Source: Rosellinia necatrix (lineage: Eukaryota > Ascomycota > Sordariomycetes > Xylariales > Xylariaceae). Taken from it: a stretch of 64,000 nt of DNA. The notes below the pieces were generated by a model, which was not told the origin of the DNA, searched no databases, and saw only the letters and a list, made by a program, of their open reading frames with translations. A program made the position numbers and the translations under genes. Location of the stretch: contig JAGYVD010000003.1 in the NCBI GenBank assembly GCA_021209875.1, forward strand, positions 4,154,001 to 4,218,000. Direction: 5' to 3'. Position 1 is the first letter of the stretch. Every line of letters starts with the position of its first letter. Of this stretch, positions 36,196 to 47,450 are shown piece after piece.

Positions 36196-38103
36196 CTACC
36201 TCATCTCGATTCTAATCTTTGCCTCTAATCCATCAACACAGAAGCCCAACTGCCGGGGCCCGTCTGGCAGTTCGACCTCGCGTTTCACCCATTTCCCAGC
36301 CTTCTCCCCTTGCTGTGCGTCGCCTCCCAGCCCACCTACTTTTCTCTCCTCCATAACCGGCGGGTCCTCCTCGTCTCCGCTGCTATCTTCCACTTCATCA
36401 TCAAACCCGGCCACGGGATCCCACTCTCCAGTTTCCCATATCAACCGCAGAGAGAGCGGCTTGACGCCGAATAGCCTGCCCGCTATGCCCTTCACGGCAT
36501 ATATATCGAAGCTTTTAGGGATCCTCGTAGCTCTCTGGATGGGATCTCGCCCGTCGGGACGAAACATGAATTGGACGTTGACCAACCTGGCCTCTAGGAA
36601 GGCCGGGTTGATCTCCTTCTTCCGGTTTACCGCCGGCGCGCCGTACAGACCGCATAGATCCGCGTATCGCTTGTGGTGTCGAAGGACCTCGGCCTCCCGC
36701 GCCTCGGGGACGGTCGCGAGGTGCTTGCCGATGTGGGCGAGGTAGAACATCTCGGCATCCTCGCGGTCCGCCGCGGAGATGGTGCCGAAGTTCAGGCTCC
36801 TGAGGTTGGCGAGCCGGCCGACGGTGAACATGTACGACTCCTCGGTGAAGTTCTTGGGGTTCGTCGAGAGCTCCGAGTCCGGGTTGTCGTAGATGGGGTT
36901 GTGGGCGAAGCGCAGTGACGTGAGGCCTGGGAAGCAGGTTGGCAGCTCGTCTACGAACGCCCATGACGAGACCTTGTTGTAGGACACGTCGAGATATTGT
37001 AGGCTCTTGGGAAACACTGGTAGTGGTTCATCCGAGTCGGCGGGCCGGATCGCATAGATGTTATTTCCTTTGAGATGCAGTTGGCGGAGTGCCGTCAGGG
37101 CTCCCAGGCTGCCCAGCTGTGCAAGGGTAGTGAAGTCGTTAAACTCCAGATTAAGAGACGTCAGGGTGGCTGTGAGGGGCGAGAGCGATATAGTTGGTAG
37201 GCTGGATAGCTGGTTTGTGCTCGCCGAGAGCGTGGATAGGGTCTCGAATTTTGTTGCGAAATGACCGATTTCTTCCCAGCTCATCAGGGTTTCTTCAAGC
37301 GCAAGTTCCTTGACATCCTGGAGACTCCTTTCAGCCCCAATGAGGCCGCCATCCTCAAGCACGCCTTGAAAACGGTTGCCACTGGAATGATCAGACTATC
37401 GATGGCGAAAATCAAGAAGGAAAAGGCCTTCTCACTTTAATCGTAGCTCTCGAAGCCGCGGTAATTCGGAACAGATGGGCACAACCAGACCGACCTTCTG
37501 GAACAGATTCCGGCTGAGATCTAACTCGACGACCTTTGGACAGGTCTCGGCAATAGACGGGCCCCCTTCGTTGTAGGCGGTAGCGATGCATGTCCCATCA
37601 AGAACGGCATACCGGAGCTCCGAGAGCTGGGCCTGCTTGCGCCGGGTCTTTGCAAAGCCGACCTCCTCCGCTACCTTGCCCGAGAACTGGATGGCGACAT
37701 TGTTCGCCAGTTCGGCGGTGTATTTGTCCTGTAAAGCGGCGATGAAGCTGACGGGCGCCTCGGCAGGCCGTGTAGGCCGGATGAAGGACGCGGGGGTGGC
37801 AGAGCGTGACCGGCCTTGGGCGCGGCAGTGTGGCAATCAGTGCATCATTTCTACGGCTGAGGACGCGGGCCAGGGACGCGGGCACGGGCCCGGGATGCGG
37901 GCACAGGCCGCACGGGGACATGAGGACTCACAGGTGAAATATCTCGTCCCCTTGTGAGAGCCGTCGTGTTTGCCCCGGCCGGCGTCGTCCCATTCGACGC
38001 CAAGCCAGGAGCCCGAAGTGCCGGCAACCTCGCCCAGATATCGCACAGTACATATGGCCCCGTCATACGATAGCCGGTCGCCAACCCGAGCGCTCGCAGG
38101 CAT
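36196..38103 (-). CDS. PAC2: Tubulin-folding cofactor E
   Basis: Three exons (38103-37932, 37814-37436, 37381-36196) give 578 residues with the full TBCE layout: N-terminal CAP-Gly domain (about 8-57; GSWLGVEWDDAGRGKHDG and the spliced YFTCRSRSATPASFIRPTRP segment), leucine-rich repeats (about 130-380; LRELRLNGNRF across the second junction, LQYLDVSYNKV, LTSLRFAHNP), and a C-terminal ubiquitin-like region (LGFCVDGLEAKIRIEMR). It helps assemble alpha/beta-tubulin dimers (yeast Pac2, fission yeast Alp21). The introns (117 and 54 bp) have GTGAGT and GTGAGA donors. The ATG at 38103 begins right before the CAP-Gly fold; an upstream GTG is not needed. Nothing is missing. Confidence 0.92.
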
Positions 38104-38128
38104 GGTCACGATATTGCCGATTCCTTGG

Positions 38129-38160
38129 TTTTGAAGTTTTGAAGTTTTGAAGTTTTGAAG
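38129..38160. repeat. Four tandem copies of TTTTGAAG
   Basis: Perfect 8-bp unit repeated four times, starting 26 bases upstream of the TBCE start codon, in its likely 5' UTR. Confidence 0.95.
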
Positions 38161-38451
38161 GATTGTTGAGAGATATCCCGCGGGCAGGTGAATTTTGACC
38201 GGAAACGAAACTTGGGGGTTTGTTTGTTTGCGGAGAGATATGACTGGTTGAAAACCAGCCAGGCGACCAAAAATGGGTGACTGACTACCTACTTATTACT
38301 TACTACTTACTACTTACTACCCTACTTACTACTAGATCTAAAGTAAGTAGATATTTAATCAACCATCATTGTATCCATAACCCCATAACACTATAACAGA
38401 ACACAATCATTTCTTTTAAACACCATACTTATTTATATGCATGTGTATATT

Positions 38452-38500
38452 ATATAACTATATATATATAACTATATATATATAACTATATATATATATC
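38452..38500. repeat. AT-rich tandem array, unit of about 14 bp
   Basis: Three successive units of the form ATAACTATATATAT. Strongly AT-rich and self-complementary, so it could form hairpins; no protein or RNA feature associated. Confidence 0.85.
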
Positions 38501-38662
38501 CTGTAGAACGAAGTGATATAAATTGATGCCAGGACAATGAACCAAAATTATCGTTTCAAGTTATACGCTAATATGCTATGTTGGAACATGTGCCACCCCA
38601 GACAAATGTCAGTCATGTCAGACATCCCCAGGTTTGTTTTTACATCATATGCATGACAATGT

Positions 38663-39731
38663 TTACAGCTTGCTCTTGGCCTGTCCTACAACCTTCATCA
38701 AGGCCCGGCCATTGCTCAGGACAACCTTGCCACCAGCGATCTTGACGATGAAGCGGACCTCCTCGAAGTCGCCCTTCGTCTCGCCGGTCCTCCACACCGA
38801 GGCCACCAGCTTATCGCCGGGCCTGACCGGGCTCGCGAACCGGGCCTGGAACTCCTTCATGTTGGCGGGGTCGCTGCCGCCCAGGTTCTGCAGAAGGCCG
38901 TGCGCGGCCCAGTTCCACGAGTAGAGGCCGTGGATGATGACGCCGCCGAAGCCCATCTTCTTGCCGGGCTCGGGGTGGATGTGGAGGGGGTTGTAGTCGC
39001 CGTTGAGGCGGTAGAGGATCGGCGTCTGCTGGGTCGTCTGGTTCTCGAACTCGACGTCGGGCGCCTTGCCCTTGGGCGGGGGGAAGTTCTCGGTCGCCGG
39101 GCCCTTGGGGCCGCCCCAGTTGCCCTGGCCGACGTAGAAGCCGCTGCCGAGGGCGCGGCTGTAGACCTCGCCGGTGCCGGCGTCCACCAGGTCGCTCTGG
39201 GTCTCGACCACCGTGCCGGGCCGGCCCTTGTCGTAGACGCCGAGCACCTTGGTCCGGATCTCGAACTTCCTGCCCTCGGACGTGGTGGGGAGCGGCTTGA
39301 GGAACTGGATATGTCGCTGGCCGTCGACGACCCGTCGCGCGTCGAACTCCGGCACGCCCGGGATCTTAACGGCCTTCTGCGCGGCGTAGAAATCGATGAC
39401 CTCCGCCTGGTTGGTCTTGAAGGCTGCGGCGTGTCAGCAATCGCATCACGGACTACACGGACTACACGGACGACCCGACGGCGGGGCGCTGTGCTTACGC
39501 AGTATCACCGGATAGGTAGGGAAGACGGCAAACTTGGGATCGAGCTCCTATCGATGTGTTAGAGCGCGAGGAGGCCGGCTGACACCAGTGGGCGGCGTGG
39601 GGAGCGCCTACGTAGAGGAAGTGAAGCTCGTCGGCGGTGCAGCCTATCGAGTTGGCGAAGAGCAGGGCATCGCGCTTCAACCACGACACCTCCACCGGCG
39701 GGTATTCAAAACCGGCTCCTGGGCTACTCAT
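38663..39731 (-). CDS. Peroxisomal MaoC-type enoyl-CoA hydratase 2
   Basis: Three exons (39731-39612, 39547-39499, 39423-38663) give 309 residues with two hot-dog halves, as in the hydratase-2 part of fungal Fox2. The second half carries the (R)-hydratase motif YRLNGDYNPLHIHP (about 193-206) with the catalytic Asp and His. The protein ends in SKL, a type 1 peroxisomal targeting signal, so it should act in peroxisomal fatty-acid beta-oxidation or a related pathway, hydrating trans-2-enoyl-CoA to (3R)-hydroxyacyl-CoA. Introns are 64 and 75 bp. The exon 1-2-3 joins (FLYELDPKFAVFPTYPVIL then PFKTNQAEV) match the expected N-terminal half. The ATG at 39731 is preceded by a CT-repeat leader. A stand-alone gene without the Fox2 dehydrogenase domain. 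Confidence 0.9.
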
Positions 39732-40856
39732 GGCTACGGTGGGATGCTGTTTTCGGCGTGGTGTAGAGATATGTAGAGAGAGAGAGAGAGAGAGAGAGAT
39801 CGATCTGTACACTATATGAATATGTTACAACGTGGGAAACAAAACGAGAACAGAAGTGTCACGGCCCAATTACGCTCGTATGTTATTCCGATGTTATGTT
39901 TTGATTTGGGAATGCTTTGTTGGGGGGATTGAGTCTCGCTTTGGATTAACTCCCATTTATTCCCATCTCTCACTACCTTTTAGTTACTTACCTTGCAAGT
40001 CGACTAGCTCCTCGGGCGAAAAGCCCCCTCGGCCATCAAGCTAGTACCGAGGTCCATCGTGTCGTAAGGTGGAGTGAGTTACAATGTATGTACACTAGAC
40101 ATGTACCTAACTAACATTGGGGTAAGGTAGCGCATATGTAACCACACTCTCTAACTATACTAAGTTCTAACACTGTTCATCTCTATACCAGACGCATCCC
40201 GGCATTCTCTAGATACCTTCTGGGTACCTGCGTGCCTAGCCCAACGGCATCACGGCATCACTTTAGCGCTGCCTCCTCCATGTTTTCCGTTCTGACCGCC
40301 TGCCTTTTACCGCATCAAGTCCCCATAATACAGTACCTAGGTATCTGGTAAGGGCGCATGATCCCATCGCGACACCCCACCCCCCACCATAGCTCGTTTC
40401 TGCCAATACCCCAAAAAGAAGCCGTAACTATCTAGGTACTGGTAGCTACACATCTACATAGTAGCAGTGCAGCAAAGCGCATCGCCATCGACAATCGTGC
40501 TGTGTGAGGTACTTGAACATTGGATGGGGAGCTATTCCCAGCACTATCTTGGCGCGATGGTGATGAACCTATACCGCGCCCCCTCCTAACCTACTCGTTA
40601 TCCGCTAACATACCGACATACTTAGCTTTTCTACATACCTCCTACATACTGCCTACAATACTACTACCTAGGTAGGTCAACTACGAGGTAGGTAGATGGG
40701 TGGTATTGCATACGCCCTTAGGCGCCCTGCTTCTTCACCGTGTCCGTCGCGCTTTGGACGACACAAATCCCGGCATCGTGCGTTGGCCTGGTACGGATAC
40801 CCGACATCATTACGCTCACCCATCATAACGGGGTCTGCGGCTCTTCTGCCAACCAA
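39732..40856. other. Divergent promoter region
   Basis: Between the MaoC gene (-) and the basic hypothetical gene (+). It has a GA microsatellite at 39776-39799 in the MaoC leader and TACCTAGGTAGGT-type motifs near 40337-40350 and 40665-40695. No gene. Confidence 0.5.
39776..39799. repeat. GA dinucleotide repeat in the MaoC leader
   Basis: About 24 bp of GAGAGA (CTCTCT on the coding strand) starting 45 bases upstream of the MaoC-hydratase ATG, probably in its 5' UTR. Confidence 0.9.
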
Positions 40857-42432
40857 ATGACAAAGATACGATCGTCCCGCAAAGGCGTAAAAGCCGGCCG
40901 GCTTCGCCGTAGCTCCAAGGCCAAGCTCGTAAAGCCACTCTCCAAGAAGGACGGGCTGGCCATCACGGACAAGACTACAAAACTAATCCAGAAGCGGATC
41001 GATCTCAACCGAAAATTCCTCCGCTTTGCCACGAAAACAAACCCCAGCTCCAACGACTGGCTGCGACAACACAATGTCATGAGCAACCTCTCCCGCTTGG
41101 GAGGGCGGGAAATGTATCATCTGAAGAAACTTACGAAGAAACTTGCCAAGCTCGAATGGCTCAGTCGACGGGACCCATCTCCTGACCGAACCTACGACTG
41201 CGACCTAGTCCGTAAGCTTCTCCGTCGATTCAAACGAAATCTCGGCTCCCTTCTTGACGAGTATCTCGATCACGGCGCCGCCGAGCAGGAAGAGAACGGC
41301 CAAGCGAGTACTTCTGAGTCCGAATCAGAATGGGCCAACACGCCTAGTAAGGAAGACGGGGAGTCACGCCGGCAAACCGTGAGCCCACAAGGAAATCCAA
41401 CGCAAGCAGGTGCCCCTTTGCAGAGCATGGCTATGAGCGGGGTGGCTTCTACGAACGTACTGCCCAGTACCCAAGAGAGCGAAGGAAAGCACAAGCGCAA
41501 GGCGGGACCTATCGATTATAATCGGTCTATGAGACCCAAGCTTTCTCGGAGCAAAGAAATATACAGCCCACGCCCCCGCCAAGAATATGCGAAGAAGGAA
41601 GGAGTAAAAATGGGGGACAAGTACGGAGAGCAAGCATCGGCCCAGGATGCTCAGACCGATGGCAAATAGAATATGGCATTGGATCCAAACATGCAATCCG
41701 AAGACTGGGGACCAAAAGATACGACCACCTCCAGCAAGAGGGGCCCACTGCCAGGCCAGGACACTGTTGGTGATGCTGTATCTCAAGGGTTGAATTGTCT
41801 GCTCGAACGGCAGCACAGGCTTGTCGAATCACAACGCCGTTTGAATGAGATTGTCGAACAGGGCTTCAAAGCATTCGATAATTGTATCGGCGAGACATCG
41901 AGCCCACCTTCCAGCCCCGACAGCCATGAAGACAGTTGTATTGAAGACCGATACTATATGTCTGGAGCCTTGGTATCCTACCCCTCCCTCCCTGTGGCAG
42001 CAAGAGAGGAGCGACAGAGCTGATAAAATTTCTCAGGGTGGCATCCAATCACATCTCCACGAAACTCAATCCAACGGGAGCTCACGCGAGACACCGATCC
42101 CTGCTCCAAAACCCTGGCAACGACTGGGTCGTCCAAACCCGTTTAACGATGGCTCACCATGCACTCCAACTAAGCACAGGCAGTCTTCATGTCATCGCAT
42201 TACTGCTACATCCCAAACGGAAGACAAGATGCCCAGCACGCCCAAGACTTGGCTCACCAGGAGCCAGTCTTCTTCGTCGCTTTCGTCTTTGTATTTATCG
42301 CCAAGGCCCGATTCATCGGTTATCAACGATCGGTCTCCCTCGGACCCTGATGTTAAGAGTAAGGACAAAAAAATGAAGAAGACTGAGGGGGGAAATAATA
42401 ATCGTAATTCTGTGATGGAGCTGCTGAATTAA
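40857..42432 (+). CDS. Hypothetical basic protein, two predicted introns
   Basis: Model with three exons (40857-41603, 41670-41972, 42037-42432) gives 481 residues. I do not recognise a family. The N-terminus is strongly basic (SSRKGVKAGRLRRSSKAK) and a helical Lys/Arg/Leu-rich region extends to about residue 150, suggesting nucleic-acid binding or a nuclear protein; the rest is Ser/Pro/Gln-rich and probably disordered, with a short helix (LLERQHRLVESQRRLNEIVEQ) in exon 2. The second intron (64 bp, GTATCC to CTCAG) is well supported because it joins two good frames. The first (66 bp, GTAAAA donor, AAATAG acceptor) is weaker: it merely removes one in-frame TAG. If not spliced, the product ends at residue 270 and a second ORF would start at 41673. 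Confidence 0.6.
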
Positions 42433-43289
42433 TAGTTTCCATAATGACTTAGGCCTGGAACTCCTCCTACAAGCATTGAGGATTGGCCGAGATTCAGACT
42501 CAGCGTGTCTCACTAAATTCTGCAGACAATCAGATGGTTACTGGAGCATGTTTTGCAGTGAGAAGTTGTACTTCAGGATTCAGCCTCGCGGCTTGGAGTA
42601 ACGGTAGATATCTGGTAAATCAATACACCACTAATCCCATGAAAATTATTCATGCACTCATTCTGTCTTAAGTCATCCACGAGAAATTGTTCTGGAGCCA
42701 CGTTCTGGGGTATATTCGGTGAATCACGACTCCTCCACTTTAAGGTAGAGCAAATGGCCAACCCTATCACCGTTCGGTGTATACCTTACGCCAGTCTGGC
42801 GAGGGCTCTGTTGTCTGCCGTTCTACTCGCCCACGTGTCCGAGGCGATGGTAGCTAATATAAGAGTCGTTACGTTACTTCTTAAAACCTATATAGTGTCT
42901 CCTACAGTTGCGGGAGCCCTCGTAAAAGGGTATTTGAATGGCATTGATTTCTCTCCTTCTCCTACAACAGAAGATAGTAATTGACGTTGTCCAGAACGTC
43001 AAGCTAGACGTGCGATGTGAAAGAACAGTGCAGGTATATGAGAACGAGTTACTCCCTAAACAGATTGCAAGACAGCATTTTCATCCCTCAAACCCATGGT
43101 ATTATTTTGATCTCTCTTCATAAAAAAAAAAAAAAAACGACTCAACCCGTCTTTTCCGTCAAGAATCTACAACTAGGCGAATACCGCAGAAAAGCTAAAA
43201 TGTATTTCCCGCCGCGTCCCAAAATGCCTAATGCATATTATATATACAGCGCAATTGTGCCCCAAAACCAAGACACGCTCGAGCCCGAA
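42433..43289. other. Convergent intergenic region, no gene
   Basis: Between two stop codons. A frame of about 110 codons at 42652-42984 has a hydrophobic stretch but no family and no promoter context; I do not call it. A-rich run at 43123-43138 and TATATATA near 43240. Confidence 0.5.
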
Positions 43290-45464
43290 TCAGGGAACGG
43301 CCTCGCCGCCGCCCATGGCCTCGACGATCCAGTCGGCGCGGACGGCGCTGACCTTCTTGGCGTAGTTCTTCTGGGTGAAGACGTGCTCGAGGAACATGAT
43401 GGCCTCGGTCTTGCGGCCGTGGAGGACGCTGGAGGGGTGGATGGCGACGACGTGCTTGCCGTGGACGGTGACGTAGCTGGCGTCGGGGGCGAGCAGGGCC
43501 GTCTTGGCGGCGAACCCGCGCAGAAAGCAGCGCAGGAGCGCGTCGGCGCGCTCCGGGGACAGCGGCACGAAGGGCTGCGGGTCCGGCGGGGGCGGCTCAC
43601 GCAGCAGGCCCTCGCGGACGCAGATGCCGCGGAGCTGGCGGCGGATGTTGAGGGCCTGGCGCAGGTTGCGCGCGCTGAGGCGGCGCGTGCGGCACCAGGC
43701 CACGCGGTCCGCGTTCTCGGCCGCGTACCGCTGCATCGTCGTCAGGAGCGTCAGCACGTCGCCCTCGCGGCGGCGCAGCTCGGCGCGGGCCTCCTCGACG
43801 GCCTCGCGCGCGGCCTCGGCGTTGCCGTCAGCGTCGGCATCGCCGTCGGCGGCCCCGGCGTGGAGCTGGTGGAAGATGGTCTCGCCCGAGGTGATGACGG
43901 CGATGACGTCGACGGCCTCGAGCAGGCAGTCGAACTCGGGCGACGCCGCGGCGAGCAGCACGCGGCCGTACGGCGCCGGCAGCGGGAACTGCGCCAGCTT
44001 GCGCCCGACCCCCGTGATGGCGCCGTCGGGCGCGAGGGCGCCCAGGCTGTACAGCTGGATCAGCGCCTTCTCGACCGCCTCGGTCTCTGGGAAGTCCATC
44101 AGCGGGAACGAGAGGATGTCGTTGATGCCGCGCGCCTTCATCGTCAGGACGGCGCCCAGAACGTCGTTGCGCAGGATCTCGGGCAGGTCTGCCTCCTCGA
44201 GCTCCGCGTACGCCTCGGCCGTGTACAGCCGGAAGCACCTCCCCGGCCCCTCGCGGCCCGCGCGGCCCGTCCGCTGGACCGCCGAGGACTTGGATATTGC
44301 CTTGGCGAGGAGGGACTCCATCCCGAGCCGCGCCCGGAACTGCTTCACCTTCGCCTTGCCGCAATCCACGACGTACCGCACGCCGGGGACGGTGACGGAC
44401 GTCTCGGCGATGTTGGTCGCCAGGACTACCTTGCGGGTGTATCTGGTCTTTGCCGGCTGGAAGGCCTCCTGTTGCGCCTGCATCGAGAGTTGCCCGTAAA
44501 GAGGGCATACGAGCAGCTTTGGCACATTCGAAGCTAGCGTGGCACAGTGATCTTCGATGAGGCGCTGTGCGGCTTCGATTTCCTCCTGGCCGGTGAGAAA
44601 TGCCAAGACATCACCGGGTAACGGTTCGTGGAGGTGAATCTCGAATATTTTCTTCACTAGTGCTTCCTGTATATCCGACACGGGGTTATCTGTGTGGACG
44701 ATGTCCACAGGATACTGTCTCCCCTTGATCCTGAGTAACCGCAAGGCAGACGGCGACCGCGACGGCGCATCATCTGGTTTGAAGAAGTCTTGAATTTTCT
44801 CGATATCTGCCGTTGCACTCATGATGACGACTTTCAACGGCACCCCTCCACGTCCGGCTTTATCGCTTGACAATATCTGTTTGAGGAAACCGGTGATTAA
44901 ATCAACATCGACGCTTCTCTCGTGAATCTCATCGACAATGATGGCGCTGTATTGTCGCAGATTTGGATCGCGAAGAAGCTCTTGCAAGAGCATACCTTCG
45001 GTGAGGAACTTAATTTTGGCGCCCTTGGGAACCTTGTGGTCGAATCGCACCGAATAACCGACTGAGCCCTCAACAGACGCACCCAGTGGCGTGCCCATTT
45101 CCCGCGCTACTCTGCCGGCCAGCGTCGTGGCGGCGACTCGACGCGGCTGCGTAATGGCGATCATTCCCCCGACTCCTACTATGTCTGATCCCACCCGCAC
45201 TTTCTTTCTACAACACCAGGATTCTTCACAAAGAAACTGCGGCGTTTGCGTACTTTTCCCCGAACCGGTCTCGCCGACGATAAGGAGAATATCATCATCG
45301 CGCAAGCTCGCCTTAATCTCGTCACGATATGCCCATATCGGCAATGCCTTTCTGGCTTTCAGCATGGGTGTATCCCGTTCTTCTCTTCTCTTCGTCGATG
45401 CTACCCTACCGCCAGTTGATATCCTTTCCCTTGGCCCCTCCCCATCTCGCTCCTCCCCAGGCAA

Positions 45465-45497
<33 letters not shown>

Positions 45498-45674
45498 ATG
45501 TTCGTCATTTGAAGCAGGGTCGTTGTGTGCAGGCGTAGATGACGTTTTTTCTTCAGCCTTCTTTGGAGGTGGCGGCGCGAGGAATGCACTCAAGGATATA
45601 GTCTTATCGCCAATTTTGACAACGGAGGGATCGTTTCCCTTTGTCTTCCGCCGTTTAGCTCTATGATGGTCCAT
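43290..45674 (-). CDS. DHR2: DEAH/DEIH-box RNA helicase, Dhr2/DHX33-like
   Basis: Single exon of 794 residues. Helicase motifs in order: Walker A GETGSGKS (134-141), TQPRRVAA, motif II as DEIH (about 245-248, Ile in place of the usual Ala), MSATAD (motif III), LTGQEE, TNIAETSVT, and QRTGRAGREGPG (motif VI), then the winged-helix/ratchet and OB-fold C-terminus (HPSSVLHGRK, TQKNYAKKV, DWIVEA). Length and compact C-terminus fit yeast Dhr2, a nucleolar helicase for 18S rRNA processing, and DHX33 better than Prp splicing helicases. The N-terminal 60 residues include a basic AKRRKTKG stretch and ten Gln (60-69). Start taken at the ATG at 45674 that precedes this basic motif. GC-rich exon creates a long spurious antisense frame. 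Confidence 0.88.
45470..45496. repeat. CTG repeat encoding ten Gln
   Basis: CTGCTGCTG array (about 9-10 units) in the N-terminal part of the Dhr2-like gene, giving a short poly-Gln run on the minus strand. Confidence 0.9.
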
Positions 45675-46199
45675 CGTGTGGTAGATGTGCGTATGATTGG
45701 ATTTGGAGGTGATGGGGAAAAAAAAGGATTGAGGAAATCCACACTGTGCTACTAAAAGCTTGTTCTGATAGGAATCACGTGCGTACACAGTGCCGAAAAC
45801 TTAGTGGTGATGCATTTGTTGATAGGTACCTTGAGCCTGAATAATAAATATGAATGACTTGCATGATGAGCGTCACCCTCTACCTATTTTTCAGGGATAG
45901 TAGCCATGTTAATTCGGGTACGATAATAGCAGTATCTAAGCAATCTCGGGTTGCTGTTGCTTTGCATTAATTTCGTTAAATATGTAAGAGTAAAATGCAC
46001 CTTAGTAATAATATGCACTCCTGGAGGAAGACCATTCATCTAGATGATGCAATGTAGCGTACACAAAACATTCTCTACCAACCTCATGGTTAGCCCTCGG
46101 GTTTTTAACTACCTACCAGACGGACTTTGGTAATTACTTGGACTGCTTACCTCAAGTCCTTATGATTGTTCTTGGATTCGAATTTATTGGCTGGCCGGC
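45675..46199. other. Intergenic between minus-strand genes
   Basis: Promoter of the Dhr2-like helicase and 3' flank of the Acn9 gene. AT-rich, no gene or named element seen. Confidence 0.5.
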
Positions 46200-46742
46200 C
46201 TAGTCGCCTCCCCTTTCCCGGCTGTTCTTGATAGCCTGCATCAGTTCGTACATCTGGCCTATTTGTTGATCTAGCAGGAGATAAGTCAATATCCCGGTTC
46301 GAAACTGCATCAGGCTGGTGCATGACACTCTCTAAGCTAGAGGATAAGTCGTGGGATAAATGACATACCGCTCATCTTCTCAACCTTGGCGGGGTCGAGT
46401 TTCTGGCCTTTCCAGGAGTCGCCCTCGATATTCTGGGCATACAGCTGCCACTCCGTGAGGAAGCCGATCTGAAATGAGCATCGTTAGGATTCCCAATTGA
46501 CGAACAGACACTAATATTTCGGGTCGTACCAGGTGAGCAGGATTGTCGACGTTCCTATGCAGACGAAACTCGGACTTGATGTAGTTGTCGCCCAGGACGC
46601 GCATCTCGGGAGGCAAATGCTTGCGATGCGCTCTCAGCAGACGTCTATAAAGTGGTATAGGTGGAAGGATAGCTAAAGGGGCAGGCCTTAAGCCATTCCC
46701 GGTTGATGCCGCTGCGGCTAGCAACCTTGATGCTGCTCTCAT
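46200..46742 (-). CDS. SDH7: Succinate dehydrogenase assembly factor 3 (Acn9, LYR motif)
   Basis: Three exons (46742-46530, 46468-46369, 46270-46200) give 127 residues. After a short Ala/Arg-rich presequence comes the LYR motif ([11 protein letters not shown], Leu-Tyr-Arg at 31-33), then [26 protein letters not shown] and the spliced [14 protein letters not shown], the Acn9/SDHAF3 signature. The family protects the iron-sulfur subunit of complex II during assembly in the matrix (yeast Sdh7). Introns are 61 and 98 bp with GTACGA and GTATGT donors. The start is the in-frame ATG at 46742. The gene lies 13 kb from SDHB, its partner. The C-terminal exon adds a short [13 protein letters not shown] tail, normal for fungi. 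Confidence 0.92.
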
Positions 46743-47450
46743 TGTGTGCGGCACATACTACGTTATAATGAAAACGTGCGACGATAAATAGGTAAGTACT
46801 AGCCGTGGTAACCTACCTAAGGTACCTTAGGTAACCTATAACTACCTTGCCTACCAGGTAGGTAGGTTTTTATCCGGTCTAGAAGGGCATTAGAGGGAAC
46901 TTGATGGGCCACACAGTAACCATAAATACTCATATAATAGTTCACACTGTTTTGGTAGTCAATTACAGTTACATTGTAACCCCACTACGGGAGCTAAAGG
47001 GCCCCTTGTTCAGCTCACAGTCGTCATGCCGTCCAGCTCCAAGCAAGCAGGCAGATATATTGTGATCTTACAGTAAAGCTCGAAATATGACAAGACGTGG
47101 CGCAGGTTGGTGTGGTTGAACACAACAAATTTATTACCATACACGGATTAATTCCCCAATACTCTCATATCAACTCCAGCCCGAGTACGGCACACATATT
47201 TTATAGAAGAGTTGTTCGGTCGTTTTCTGGCCAACTATTTGGCCCCTGAGATTGTGAATTGACGGTAAGCGAGGGCAAAGGTCTCAAATAAAATTCGTAT
47301 TATTGATATCAGTACGCCCATCGTTCAGGTAACCCATACGCCCCACTGGCAAGATCGCCGTTTGATGAATTTCACAAGAATACTTTACTTTGCTCTAACC
47401 ATGCTTATCCAGGCCGGTAGTCGGGCAGCTATGCAACGCTGTATGCAAGC
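46743..47450. other. Intergenic with TAGGTACC motif cluster
   Basis: Upstream of the Acn9 gene and downstream of sec9. A dense palindromic TAGGTAACC/TAGGTACC cluster spans 46797-46868. No gene recognised. Confidence 0.5.
46797..46868. repeat. TAGGTACC-type motif cluster
   Basis: Repeated, partly palindromic TACCTAAGGTACCTTAGGTA and ACCAGGTAGGTAGG units about 55 bases upstream of the Acn9 ATG, one of many such clusters in the window. Confidence 0.8.

Larger units (their letters stand above)
38104..38662. other. Intergenic, repeat-rich promoter of TBCE
   Basis: Immediately upstream of the TBCE ATG is an 8-bp tandem repeat (38129-38160), then a TACTTACTACTTACTAC tract (about 38286-38335) and a TATATAAC tandem array (38452-38500). 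The right end is 3' flank of the MaoC gene. No gene. Confidence 0.6.

Noticed and set aside
42652..42984. 110-codon frame with a hydrophobic stretch
   Set aside because: No family, no splice support, between two convergent genes; likely noncoding.
43017..44537. 506-codon plus-strand frame
   Set aside because: Mirror frame of the GC-rich Dhr2-like exon; its residues are compositional (Leu/Asp/Glu/Arg) and the helicase motifs are on the other strand.
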